Assembly: GCA_035316885.1 (NCBI GenBank)
Contig: DATHII010000238.1
Span: 1-8,786, forward strand
Reading direction: 5' to 3'
DNA: 8,786 bases
DNA from: DASRTE01 sp035316885
GTDB taxonomy: Bacteria; Actinomycetota; Actinomycetes; Jiangellales; Jiangellaceae
Each line of letters begins with the position of its first letter. Positions within the stretch are counted from its first letter, which is position 1. Shown here one piece after another: positions 1-5,754 of this stretch. The notes under the pieces were generated by a model. The model was not told where the DNA came from and made no database searches. It was given only the letters and a program-made list of their open reading frames with translations. Position numbers and translations under genes: made by a program.

Positions 1-1
1 C

Positions 2-739
2 GATCTGCACGTCTCGGTCCAGACCGAGACCGGTGCCAAGGAGATCCTCCGCGGCGTCGACCTCACCGTCCGAGCGGGCCAGATTCACGCGATCATGGGG
101 CCGAACGGATCGGGCAAGTCCACGCTGGCCTACTCGGTCGCCGGGCACCCGAAGTACGCCGTGACCAGCGGCACAGTCACCCTCGACGGCGAGGACGTCC
201 TGGCCATGAAGGTCGACCAGCGGGCCAGGGCCGGGCTGTTCCTAGCCATGCAGTACCCGGTCGAGGTTCCCGGCGTCTCGGTGTCCAACTTCCTTCGCAC
301 GGCCAAGACCGCCGTTTCAGGCGAGGCGCCGAAGCTGCGCGCCTGGGTCAAGGACGTCAAGACCGCCATGGACGACCTCGCCATGGACTCCACCTTCGCC
401 GAGCGCGACCTCAACACCGGGTTCTCCGGCGGGGAGAAGAAGCGCCACGAGATCCTCCAGCTCGAGCTCCTCGACCCGCGGGTGGCGATCCTGGACGAGA
501 CCGACTCCGGCCTCGACATCGACGCGCTTCGGGTCGTCGCCGAGGGTGTCAACCGGTTCCACGCACGCGGCGGCAAGGGCGTGCTGCTGATCACGCACTA
601 CACGCGCATCCTGCGCTACATCAAGCCCGACTTCGTCCACGTCTTCGTCGACGGCCGGATCGCCGAAGAGGGTGGCCCGGACCTCGCCGACAAGCTCGAG
701 GCCGACGGCTACGTCAGCTACGCCGACACGCCGGCCTGA
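2..739 (+). CDS. sufC: SufC, Fe-S cluster assembly ATPase (5' partial)
   Basis: This is the cytoplasmic ABC-type ATPase of the SUF system, which associates with SufB and SufD and drives cluster assembly on that scaffold. The frame is open from the window edge, so the true start lies upstream, probably about ten codons away by comparison with the family. In the visible 245 residues the Walker A motif GPNGSGKST is at about 33-41. The signature FSGGEKKRHE, Walker B with DETDSGLD, and the switch-histidine motif LLITHYTRIL follow in normal order. The segment AMQYPVEVPGVSVSNFLR is typical of SufC rather than of transport ATPases. No membrane segment is present. sufS follows after 38 bp with its own ribosome binding site. 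An internal ATG at 95 falls just before Walker A and would cut off the first strands, so it is not the start. Identity is very secure. Confidence 0.96.
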   Translation, partial: DLHVSVQTETGAKEILRGVDLTVRAGQIHAIMGPNGSGKSTLAYSVAGHPKYAVTSGTVTLDGEDVLAMKVDQRARAGLFLAMQYPVEVPGVSVSNFLRTAKTAVSGEAPKLRAWVKDVKTAMDDLAMDSTFAERDLNTGFSGGEKKRHEILQLELLDPRVAILDETDSGLDIDALRVVAEGVNRFHARGGKGVLLITHYTRILRYIKPDFVHVFVDGRIAEEGGPDLADKLEADGYVSYADTPA

Positions 740-762
740 CCCGGCACAGCGGCCGCAACGCG

Positions 763-770
763 AGAGGAGG
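763..770 (+). promoter_or_regulatory. ribosome binding site of sufS
   Basis: The purine run AGAGGAGG ends 7 bases before the GTG at 778. It is one of the strongest Shine-Dalgarno matches in the window and fixes the sufS start at this GTG. Confidence 0.8.
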
Positions 771-777
771 AGCGACG

Positions 778-2043
778 GTGTACGACCTGCAGAGCCCGCT
801 CGACGTCGAGAGGGTCCGCAAGGACTTCCCGATCCTCGACCGACGCCTCGCCGGCGACCGGCCGCTGGTCTACCTCGACTCCGCCAACACCTCGCAGAAG
901 CCACGGGCCGTCCTCGACGCCCTCGCCGACCACTACGAGCGGCACAACGCGAACGTCGCCCGCGCCCTCCACCAGCTCGGAGAGGAGGCCACCGCCGCGT
1001 ACGAGGGCGCCCGCGACATGGTGGCCGCATTCATCGGCGCGCCGTCCCGCGACGAGGTGGTGTTCACCAAGAACGCCTCCGAGGCGCTCAACCTGGTGGC
1101 CAACACGTTGGCCAGCGGTCTGGCCGACGACCCCAGGTACCGCCTCGGCCCCGGCGACGAGGTCGTCATCACCGAGATGGAGCACCACTCCAACATCGTG
1201 CCGTGGCAGCTCGCCTGCCAGCGCACCGGCGCCACTCTGCGGTGGTTCGGCCTGACCGACGAGGGCAGGCTCGACCTGTCCAACCTGGACGAGCTCGTCA
1301 CGGAGCGGACGAAGATCGTCTCGATGGTGCACCAGTCGAACATCCTCGGCACGGTCAACTCGGTCTCGCCGATCGTGGCGCGGGCCCGCGAGGTCGGCGC
1401 CCTGGTACTTCTCGACTGCTCACAGTCGGTCCCGCACACCACCGTCGACGTCACCGATCTCGGCGCTGACCTGATCGCGTTCACCGGGCACAAGATGTGT
1501 GGCCCGACCGGGATCGGGGTGTTGTGGGGCCGTTCCGAGGTGCTCGACGCACTGCCGCCGTTCCTCGGTGGCGGAGAGATGATCGAGACCGTCGCAATGG
1601 AGGGCTCCACCTTCGCGGCGATCCCGCACAAGTTCGAGGCGGGAACACCGCCGATCGCTGAGGTGGTCGGGCTGGGAGCAGCGGTCGGCTACCTCTCCGG
1701 GCTCGGCATGCACAATGTCGCGGCACACGAGAAGGCACTGACGACGTACGCGCTGCATCGACTCGGCGATGTCGGGGGAGTCCGGATCATCGGCCCCCGG
1801 CTGCCGATCTCGCGCGGGGGCACGGTGTCGTTCACACTCGACGGTGTCCACCCGCACGACGTGAGCCAGGTCCTCGACGAGCGCGGAGTCGCGGTCCGGG
1901 CCGGCCATCACTGCGCGCGTCCGGTGTGCGTCCGGTACGGAATACCCGCCACCACCCGAGCGTCGTTCTACGTGTACACGACCACCGCCGAGATCGACGC
2001 GTTGGTCGACGGCGTCGAACACGTGAAGAGGTTCTTCGGGTGA
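778..2043 (+). CDS. sufS: SufS, group II cysteine desulfurase
   Basis: This PLP-dependent enzyme converts L-cysteine to L-alanine and holds the released sulfur as a persulfide for Fe-S cluster building. The 421-residue product has the usual SufS length. The PLP-binding lysine is K239 in TGHKMCGPTG, the cofactor-stacking histidine pair is at 136-137 in MEHHSN, and the persulfide cysteine is C379 in RAGHHCARP. The short RAGHHCA loop is the group II (SufS/CsdA) form. The GTG start is supported by a strong ribosome binding site at 763-770, and the N-terminus aligns with the family (VRKDFPIL). The stop overlaps the sufU start by 4 bp (GTGA, 2040-2043), so translation of the two is probably coupled. 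That fits the known need of SufS for SufU as sulfur acceptor. The gene appears intact. Confidence 0.97.
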   Translation: MYDLQSPLDVERVRKDFPILDRRLAGDRPLVYLDSANTSQKPRAVLDALADHYERHNANVARALHQLGEEATAAYEGARDMVAAFIGAPSRDEVVFTKNASEALNLVANTLASGLADDPRYRLGPGDEVVITEMEHHSNIVPWQLACQRTGATLRWFGLTDEGRLDLSNLDELVTERTKIVSMVHQSNILGTVNSVSPIVARAREVGALVLLDCSQSVPHTTVDVTDLGADLIAFTGHKMCGPTGIGVLWGRSEVLDALPPFLGGGEMIETVAMEGSTFAAIPHKFEAGTPPIAEVVGLGAAVGYLSGLGMHNVAAHEKALTTYALHRLGDVGGVRIIGPRLPISRGGTVSFTLDGVHPHDVSQVLDERGVAVRAGHHCARPVCVRYGIPATTRASFYVYTTTAEIDALVDGVEHVKRFFG

Positions 2044-2498
2044 CCACCGAGTCGCTGTACCAGGAGATCATCCTGGATCACTACAAGCACCCCGTCGGGC
2101 GCGGGCTGCGTGAGCCGTTCGACGCCGAGGCCCACCACGTCAACCCCACCTGCGGCGACGAGATCACGGTCCGGGTCCGGGTCACCGGCGACGCCGTGGC
2201 CGACCTGTCCTACGAGGGGCAGGGATGCTCGATCAGCCAGGCGTCGGCCAGCGTGCTCCACGACCTCGTGTCCGGGCGCAGTATCGCCGACGCCTTCCAC
2301 CGGCACGAGGCGTTCGTCGAGCTCATCGAGGGCAGGGGCACCGTCGAGCCGGACGAGGAGGTCCTCGGCGACGGGATCGCCTTCGCCGGCGTCGCGCGTT
2401 ACCCGGCCCGGGTCAAGTGCGCGCTGCTGTCCTGGATGGCCTTCCGCGACGCCACCGCACGGGCAATCGCCGACAACGAGAGGGGCCACGATGGCTGA
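2040..2498 (+). CDS. sufU: SufU, zinc-dependent sulfurtransferase / IscU-like protein
   Basis: SufU accepts sulfur from the SufS persulfide by a zinc ligand swap and passes it on to the SufB scaffold; this is known from Gram-positive SUF systems. The 152-residue product carries the zinc ligands of the family: C38 and D40 in NPTCGDE, C63 in GCSIS, and C127 in RVKCALLSW. The spacing between C63 and C127 is the longer SufU type rather than that of IscU. The frame stays open upstream into sufS, but the GTG at 2040 gives the normal N-terminus (LYQEIILDHYKHP), overlaps the sufS stop by 4 bp, and has AAGAGG at 2026-2031. The 3' end overlaps the next gene by 8 bp. The gene looks intact and is almost certainly co-transcribed with sufS. 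Confidence 0.96.
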   Translation: MTTESLYQEIILDHYKHPVGRGLREPFDAEAHHVNPTCGDEITVRVRVTGDAVADLSYEGQGCSISQASASVLHDLVSGRSIADAFHRHEAFVELIEGRGTVEPDEEVLGDGIAFAGVARYPARVKCALLSWMAFRDATARAIADNERGHDG

Positions 2499-2826
2499 GT
2501 CCTCGGGTACCACGAGCACCACCTCCGTCGACGACGTCACCGAGGCGATGCGCGACGTCGTCGATCCCGAGCTCGGCATCAACGTCGTCGACCTCGGCCT
2601 GGTCTACGGCATCGGCGTGGACGACACCAACGTCGCCACCATCGACATGACGCTGACCAGCGCCGCCTGTCCGCTCACCGATGTGATCGAGGACCAGACC
2701 CGCACGGCGCTCGACGGCCTCGTGCAGGACTTCCGCATCAACTGGGTGTGGATGCCGCCGTGGGGCCCCGACAAGATCACCGATGAGGGTCGCGACCAGC
2801 TGCGCGCACTCGGGTTCAACATCTGA
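2491..2826 (+). CDS. sufT: SufT-like DUF59/MIP18-family Fe-S assembly factor
   Basis: This small cytoplasmic protein of 111 residues belongs to the MIP18/DUF59 family, whose members (SufT, PaaD, eukaryotic CIA2) help mature or transfer Fe-S clusters. The first 12 residues are Ser/Thr-rich and look unstructured. The family motif DPELGINVVDLGLVYGI lies at about 25-41, and the conserved cysteine is C60 in TSAACPL. The tail contains WMPPWGPDKIT, which resembles the PaaD/SufT C-terminal segment. The ATG at 2491 overlaps the sufU stop by 8 bp and is preceded by GAGAGGGG at 2478-2485. The frame is open further upstream, but that part is the sufU shadow. Being last in the suf cluster supports the SufT role, though the exact step it serves is inferred from the family. 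Confidence 0.92.
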   Translation: MAESSGTTSTTSVDDVTEAMRDVVDPELGINVVDLGLVYGIGVDDTNVATIDMTLTSAACPLTDVIEDQTRTALDGLVQDFRINWVWMPPWGPDKITDEGRDQLRALGFNI

Positions 2827-2828
2827 GC

Positions 2829-3497
2829 GTGGCGCCTTCTGCGCTGCCGCGCCTGGCGCCGTCGGCGGTCGTCTTCGACCTCGGCGGCGTCCTGGTCGAC
2901 TGGGACCCGCGATACCTCTACCGGCAGCTGTTGCCGGACGAGACCGCGGTCGAGAAGTTCCTGGCCGAGGTGTGCACGCCGGAGTGGAACGCCGCGCAGG
3001 ACGCGGGGCGGCCGTGGGCCGAGGCCGTGGCTGTGGCATCGGCGCGTTTCCCCGACCAGGCCGAGCTGATCGCCGCGTACGACCAGCGATGGGCCGAGAC
3101 CCTCGGCGGCGAGATCGAGGGTTCGGTCGAGGCGCTGCGTGACCTGCGGGAGCGCGGAGTCCGGTTGTACGCGCTGACGAACTGGTCGGCCGAGAAGTTC
3201 GACCTCACCTTTCCTCGGTTCGAGTGGTTGTCCTGGTTCGACGGGATTGTGGTGTCCGGGCATGAGCTCATCGTCAAACCCGATCCCCGGATCTTCGCGA
3301 TCCTGCTCGAACGGTACGGGCTCGACCCGTCGTCCACCGTCTACGTCGACGACGTCGAGGCCAACGTCGAGACGGCCCGCGCCCTCGGCATGGTGAGCCT
3401 GCTCTTCACCGGCCCGGTGCGGCTGCGCAACGACCTCGGAGGGCTGGGTGTTCTGGCCGACGTCCACGGCGGCACGCGGCGCAGCCTCGATCCGTAG
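2829..3497 (+). CDS. HAD-family phosphatase, subfamily IA
   Basis: This is a predicted soluble phosphohydrolase of 222 residues in the haloacid dehalogenase superfamily. Motif I is FDLGGVLVDW with nucleophile D17. The position two residues later, usually the acid-base Asp, is G19. YihX-like phosphatases also have a DLG start, so this need not mean loss of activity. Motif II is T117 in LTNWS, motif III is K150 in KPDPRIF, and motif IV is the D174-D175 pair in VYVDDVEANV. The alpha-helical cap lies between motifs I and II. The GTG start comes 2 bp after the previous stop and no good ribosome binding site is visible, so coupled translation from the suf operon is likely. The substrate cannot be told from sequence; sugar phosphates are plausible for the YihX-like group. 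A functional link to Fe-S assembly is unproven. Confidence 0.88.
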   Translation: MAPSALPRLAPSAVVFDLGGVLVDWDPRYLYRQLLPDETAVEKFLAEVCTPEWNAAQDAGRPWAEAVAVASARFPDQAELIAAYDQRWAETLGGEIEGSVEALRDLRERGVRLYALTNWSAEKFDLTFPRFEWLSWFDGIVVSGHELIVKPDPRIFAILLERYGLDPSSTVYVDDVEANVETARALGMVSLLFTGPVRLRNDLGGLGVLADVHGGTRRSLDP

Positions 3498-3500
3498 ACT
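3495..3500 (+). promoter_or_regulatory. candidate -10 element upstream of def
   Basis: TAGACT overlaps the TAG stop of the phosphatase gene and lies 60 bp before the def start. It fits the TANNNT form of actinobacterial -10 boxes, but no convincing -35 hexamer is visible 16-19 bp upstream. The same TAGACTT string overlaps the stop of rpe ahead of the FMN riboswitch. Confidence 0.35.
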
Positions 3501-3547
3501 TGGAGCTACCCCATCCCATGATCATGAACTGGTTGTGGGAGAACTAC

Positions 3548-3553
3548 GAGGAG
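3548..3553 (+). promoter_or_regulatory. ribosome binding site of def
   Basis: GAGGAG ends 7 bases before the GTG at 3561. It selects that GTG over the ATG codons at 3518 and 3524, which are in a different frame. Confidence 0.7.
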
Positions 3554-3560
3554 TACGCCT

Positions 3561-4106
3561 GTGGCGAACCGGCCGATCCGGCTGTTCGGCGATCCGGTCC
3601 TGCGGACAAAGGCCGATCCGGTCGTCGACTTCGACGCCGAGCTCCGCCGGTTGGTCAAGGACCTGTCCGACACGATGATGGATGCGCCCGGGGTCGGGCT
3701 GGCGGCTCCGCAGCTGGGTGTCTCGCTGCGGGTGTTCACGTACTTCGTCGACGACGTTCTCGGACACCTGATCAACCCTGACCTCGACCTCTCCGAGGAG
3801 GAGCAGGACGGTCCCGAGGGCTGTCTGTCGCTGCCGGGTCTCGAGTACGACTGCATCCGCGCCCACAATGTCGTCGCCAAGGGCTTCAACGAGCACGGGG
3901 ACCCGGTAGTCATCGAAGGCAGCGACCTGCTGGCCCGCTGCATCCAACACGAAACCGACCACCTCGACGGTGTGCTGTTCATCGACCGGCTCGACCGCAC
4001 CTCCCGTAAGGCCGCGATGAGGGCGATCCGCGAGGCCGAATGGGCGGGCGGGACGGTTCCGGCCGTCAAGCTCTCGCCCCATCCGACCCATGGTCGCGCC
4101 CTCTGA
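3561..4106 (+). CDS. def: Peptide deformylase
   Basis: This metalloenzyme removes the N-formyl group from the initiator methionine of nascent proteins at the ribosome. All three family motifs are present in the 181-residue product: GVGLAAPQ at 44-51, EGCLS at 86-90 and QHETDH at 129-134. The metal ligands are C88, H130 and H134, and the catalytic acid is E131. The length and the C-terminus (VKLSPHPTHGRAL) match actinobacterial deformylases, so the gene looks complete. The GTG start has GAGGAG 7 bp upstream. A 63-bp gap separates it from the phosphatase gene and may hold a promoter. def commonly neighbours fmt in bacteria; here a toxin-antitoxin pair lies between them. Confidence 0.97.
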   Translation: MANRPIRLFGDPVLRTKADPVVDFDAELRRLVKDLSDTMMDAPGVGLAAPQLGVSLRVFTYFVDDVLGHLINPDLDLSEEEQDGPEGCLSLPGLEYDCIRAHNVVAKGFNEHGDPVVIEGSDLLARCIQHETDHLDGVLFIDRLDRTSRKAAMRAIREAEWAGGTVPAVKLSPHPTHGRAL

Positions 4107-4135
4107 GGACAGCGGTATGGCTACCAATGTATGGT
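4106..4135 (+). promoter_or_regulatory. candidate leaderless promoter of vapBC
   Basis: A possible -35 AGGACA (4106-4111; last four bases match TTGACA) lies 18 bp before a -10 TATGGT (4130-4135). Initiation about 7 bases later would fall at or next to the ATG at 4143, giving a leaderless mRNA. No Shine-Dalgarno sequence precedes either possible start, which fits leaderless translation, a common mode in actinobacteria. This is inferred by eye. Confidence 0.4.
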
Positions 4136-4143
4136 CAGCCATA
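4116..4143 (+). promoter_or_regulatory. inverted repeat, probable VapB/VapBC operator
   Basis: TATGGCT (4116-4122) and AGCCATA (4137-4143) are perfect inverted copies. If one base is skipped, the arms extend to TATGGCTACCA and TGGTCAGCCATA. The repeat covers the proposed -10 and touches the ATG of the antitoxin gene. Ribbon-helix-helix antitoxins usually repress their own operon by binding such palindromes, so this is the expected autoregulatory site. The repeat is seen directly; the role is inferred. Confidence 0.6.
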
Positions 4144-4385
4144 TGAAGACGACCGTCGACCTTCCCGACAGTCTGCTGCGTGAGGCGCAGGAGTCTGCGC
4201 GGGCGACGAACACGACCCTCCGGGCACTGATCGAGGACGGCCTGCGCACAGTCCTGGCGCGTCGCCAGGCGGCCACGGAGTTCACACTGCGCGATGCGAG
4301 CGTCGCCGGCCACGGTGTCCGTCCGGAGCTCCGCGGCGCCAGTTGGGAGAGGATCCGCGATGAGATCTACGGTTCTCTGCCGTGA
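4143..4385 (+). CDS. vapB: VapB-family antitoxin (ribbon-helix-helix)
   Basis: This is the labile antitoxin of a type II toxin-antitoxin pair: it binds its own promoter and blocks the VapC nuclease. The 80-residue product begins with MKTTVDLPDSLL, the DNA-binding beta strand of RHH antitoxins. Two helices follow at about 9-20 and 25-38 (LRALIEDGLRTVL). The C-terminal 35 residues, including RGASWERIRDEIYGSLP, form the likely toxin-binding tail. The ATG at 4143 is chosen because the family starts at this residue. An in-frame ATG at 4131 would add MVSH, lies inside the palindrome, and also lacks a ribosome binding site. The stop overlaps the vapC start by 4 bp. A hand count over 4141-4380 gives about 68% GC, below neighbouring genes. 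Confidence 0.88.
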   Translation: MKTTVDLPDSLLREAQESARATNTTLRALIEDGLRTVLARRQAATEFTLRDASVAGHGVRPELRGASWERIRDEIYGSLP

Positions 4386-4822
4386 TCGCCGTCGACACCA
4401 ACATTCTGGTCTATGCACATCGTCAGGATGCGGACTTCCACGCTCCTGCAGTGCGCTCACTGCGCGCACTCGCGGAGGGAAAGGCGTCGTGGGCAATACC
4501 GTGGCCCTGCCTGCACGAGTTCTTCGCCGTCGTGACCCATCCGCGCATCTACGATCCACCCAGCACGCCCGAGCAGGCCGTCGAGCAGGTCGATGCGTGG
4601 CTGGAGTCGCCGACTCTCCGTCCACTTGGCGAGGCCGTCGATCACTGGCAGACGTTGAGGACGCTGGTCCTCGACGGAAAGGTGCGCGGTCCGATGATCC
4701 ATGATGCTCGCGTGGCAGCGGTCTGCCAGGCACACGGTGTCCGAGAGCTGTGGTCCGCCGATCGCGACTTCGGGAGGTTCACCGACCTCGTGACGCGCAA
4801 CCCGCTCCTGCAGCGGTCGTGA
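4382..4822 (+). CDS. vapC: VapC-family toxin, PIN-domain ribonuclease
   Basis: This is a predicted Mg2+-dependent RNase toxin. Characterised VapC proteins cut specific tRNAs or the 23S sarcin-ricin loop. The 146 residues form one PIN domain with the acidic site intact: D5 in AVDTNIL, E46 in LHEFFAV, D108 in MIHDARVAA and D127 in WSADRDF. Nothing suggests decay. The GTG start gives a 4-bp GTGA overlap with vapB, the usual translational coupling. The stop lies 2 bp before the fmt ATG, or overlaps an alternative fmt GTG by 4 bp, so the toxin and Fmt messages are probably joined. A hand count over 4381-4800 gives about 65% GC against 75-80% in sampled stretches of fmt, rsmB and sufS, which suggests acquisition. 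The RNA target cannot be read from sequence. Confidence 0.92.
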   Translation: MIAVDTNILVYAHRQDADFHAPAVRSLRALAEGKASWAIPWPCLHEFFAVVTHPRIYDPPSTPEQAVEQVDAWLESPTLRPLGEAVDHWQTLRTLVLDGKVRGPMIHDARVAAVCQAHGVRELWSADRDFGRFTDLVTRNPLLQRS

Positions 4823-4824
4823 CG

Positions 4825-5754
4825 ATGCGGGTGCTCTTCGCCGGCACGCCCGAGGTCGCCGTTCCGTCGTTGCGTGCGGTTCTCGCCTCGCGACATGAGG
4901 TCGTCGCGGTGCTGACCCGGCCCGACGCCCGAGCCGGACGTGGCCGCAGGCTCACCCCGAGCCCCGTCGCACAGCTCGCCGAGCAGGCGCGGGTCGAAAC
5001 CCTGAAGCCGGCGCGACCACGCGACCCTGAGTTCCTCGCCCGGCTCGCCGAGATCGCACCTGATTGCGCGCCGGTCGTCGCCTACGGCGGCCTGATCCCG
5101 CGGGCGGCGTTGGACGTGCCCAAGCACGGGTGGGTCAACCTGCATTTCTCCCTGTTGCCCGCATGGCGCGGCGCCGCGCCGGTACAGCATGCGGTGCTGG
5201 CCGGCGACGAGGTTACTGGCGCCTGCACCTTCCAGCTGGAGGAGGGCTTCGACACCGGTCCCGTGTACGGCGTCGTCGCCGAGCAGATCCGGCCGACGGA
5301 CACCAGCGGCGACTTGCTGGCGCGGCTGGCCGATTCCGGAGCGGGCCTGCTCGTCGCCACCCTGGACGGGATCGAGGACGGTGGGCTCGTCGCGACGCCG
5401 CAGCCGACCACGGGGGTGTCGTCGGCGCCGAAGCTGACCGTGGCCGATGCCGAGGTCGGTTGGACCGCGCCGGCGCTTCGCGTCGACCGCCTCGTTCGGG
5501 CGTGTACACCGGCGCCGGGCGCGTGGACGACGTTCCGGGGTGAGCGGCTGAAGCTGGGTCCGGTCAGCCTCGAACCGGCCACGACCGACCTGGCTCCCGG
5601 CGAGCTGCGAAGCGACCGTGACGCCGTACGGGTGGGCACCGGCAGTCACGCCGTCCGACTCGGCGGGCTGCAGCCGCAGGGCAAGAGAGCCATGCCGGCC
5701 TCGGACTGGGCGCGCGGTGTGCGGCTCGAACCCGGTGAGCGGCTCGGGCGGTGA
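4825..5754 (+). CDS. fmt: Methionyl-tRNA formyltransferase
   Basis: Fmt transfers a formyl group from 10-formyltetrahydrofolate to Met-tRNA of the initiator type, the step that marks it for translation initiation. The 309-residue product has normal length. The N-terminal formyltransferase domain opens with MRVLFAGTPEVAVPSL. The catalytic residues are N105 and H107 in NLHFSLLP and D143 in GFDTGPVYG. The RGAAPVQHA segment is also present. The C-terminal OB-like domain starts near 205 and includes RLVRACTPAPGAWT. The ATG at 4825 fits the family N-terminus. A GTG at 4819 (product MTMRV) would give a 4-bp overlap with vapC and cannot be excluded. Neither has a clear ribosome binding site, which suggests reinitiation after vapC. 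The stop overlaps rsmB. Confidence 0.96.
   Translation: MRVLFAGTPEVAVPSLRAVLASRHEVVAVLTRPDARAGRGRRLTPSPVAQLAEQARVETLKPARPRDPEFLARLAEIAPDCAPVVAYGGLIPRAALDVPKHGWVNLHFSLLPAWRGAAPVQHAVLAGDEVTGACTFQLEEGFDTGPVYGVVAEQIRPTDTSGDLLARLADSGAGLLVATLDGIEDGGLVATPQPTTGVSSAPKLTVADAEVGWTAPALRVDRLVRACTPAPGAWTTFRGERLKLGPVSLEPATTDLAPGELRSDRDAVRVGTGSHAVRLGGLQPQGKRAMPASDWARGVRLEPGERLGR

Noticed and set aside
1926..2039. Upstream extension of the sufU frame
   Set aside because: It overlaps the conserved C-terminal part of sufS, while SufU homology starts at GTG 2040.
2110..2490. Upstream extension of the DUF59 gene frame
   Set aside because: It is the shadow of sufU, rich in Ser/Arg/Pro; the ribosome binding site and family N-terminus support ATG 2491.
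3517..3526. Perfect 10-bp palindrome CATGATCATG in the def leader
   Set aside because: Too short for an operator claim, with no second copy or repressor gene nearby.
4051..4066. Small hairpin GACGG / CCGTC near the end of def, considered as a terminator
   Set aside because: It is inside the conserved coding region, has only a 5-bp stem and no T tract.
3522..4733. Open frame of 403 codons on the - strand, opposite def and vapBC
   Set aside because: All domains and catalytic residues are on the + strand frames; the antisense product shows no recognisable fold or start signal.
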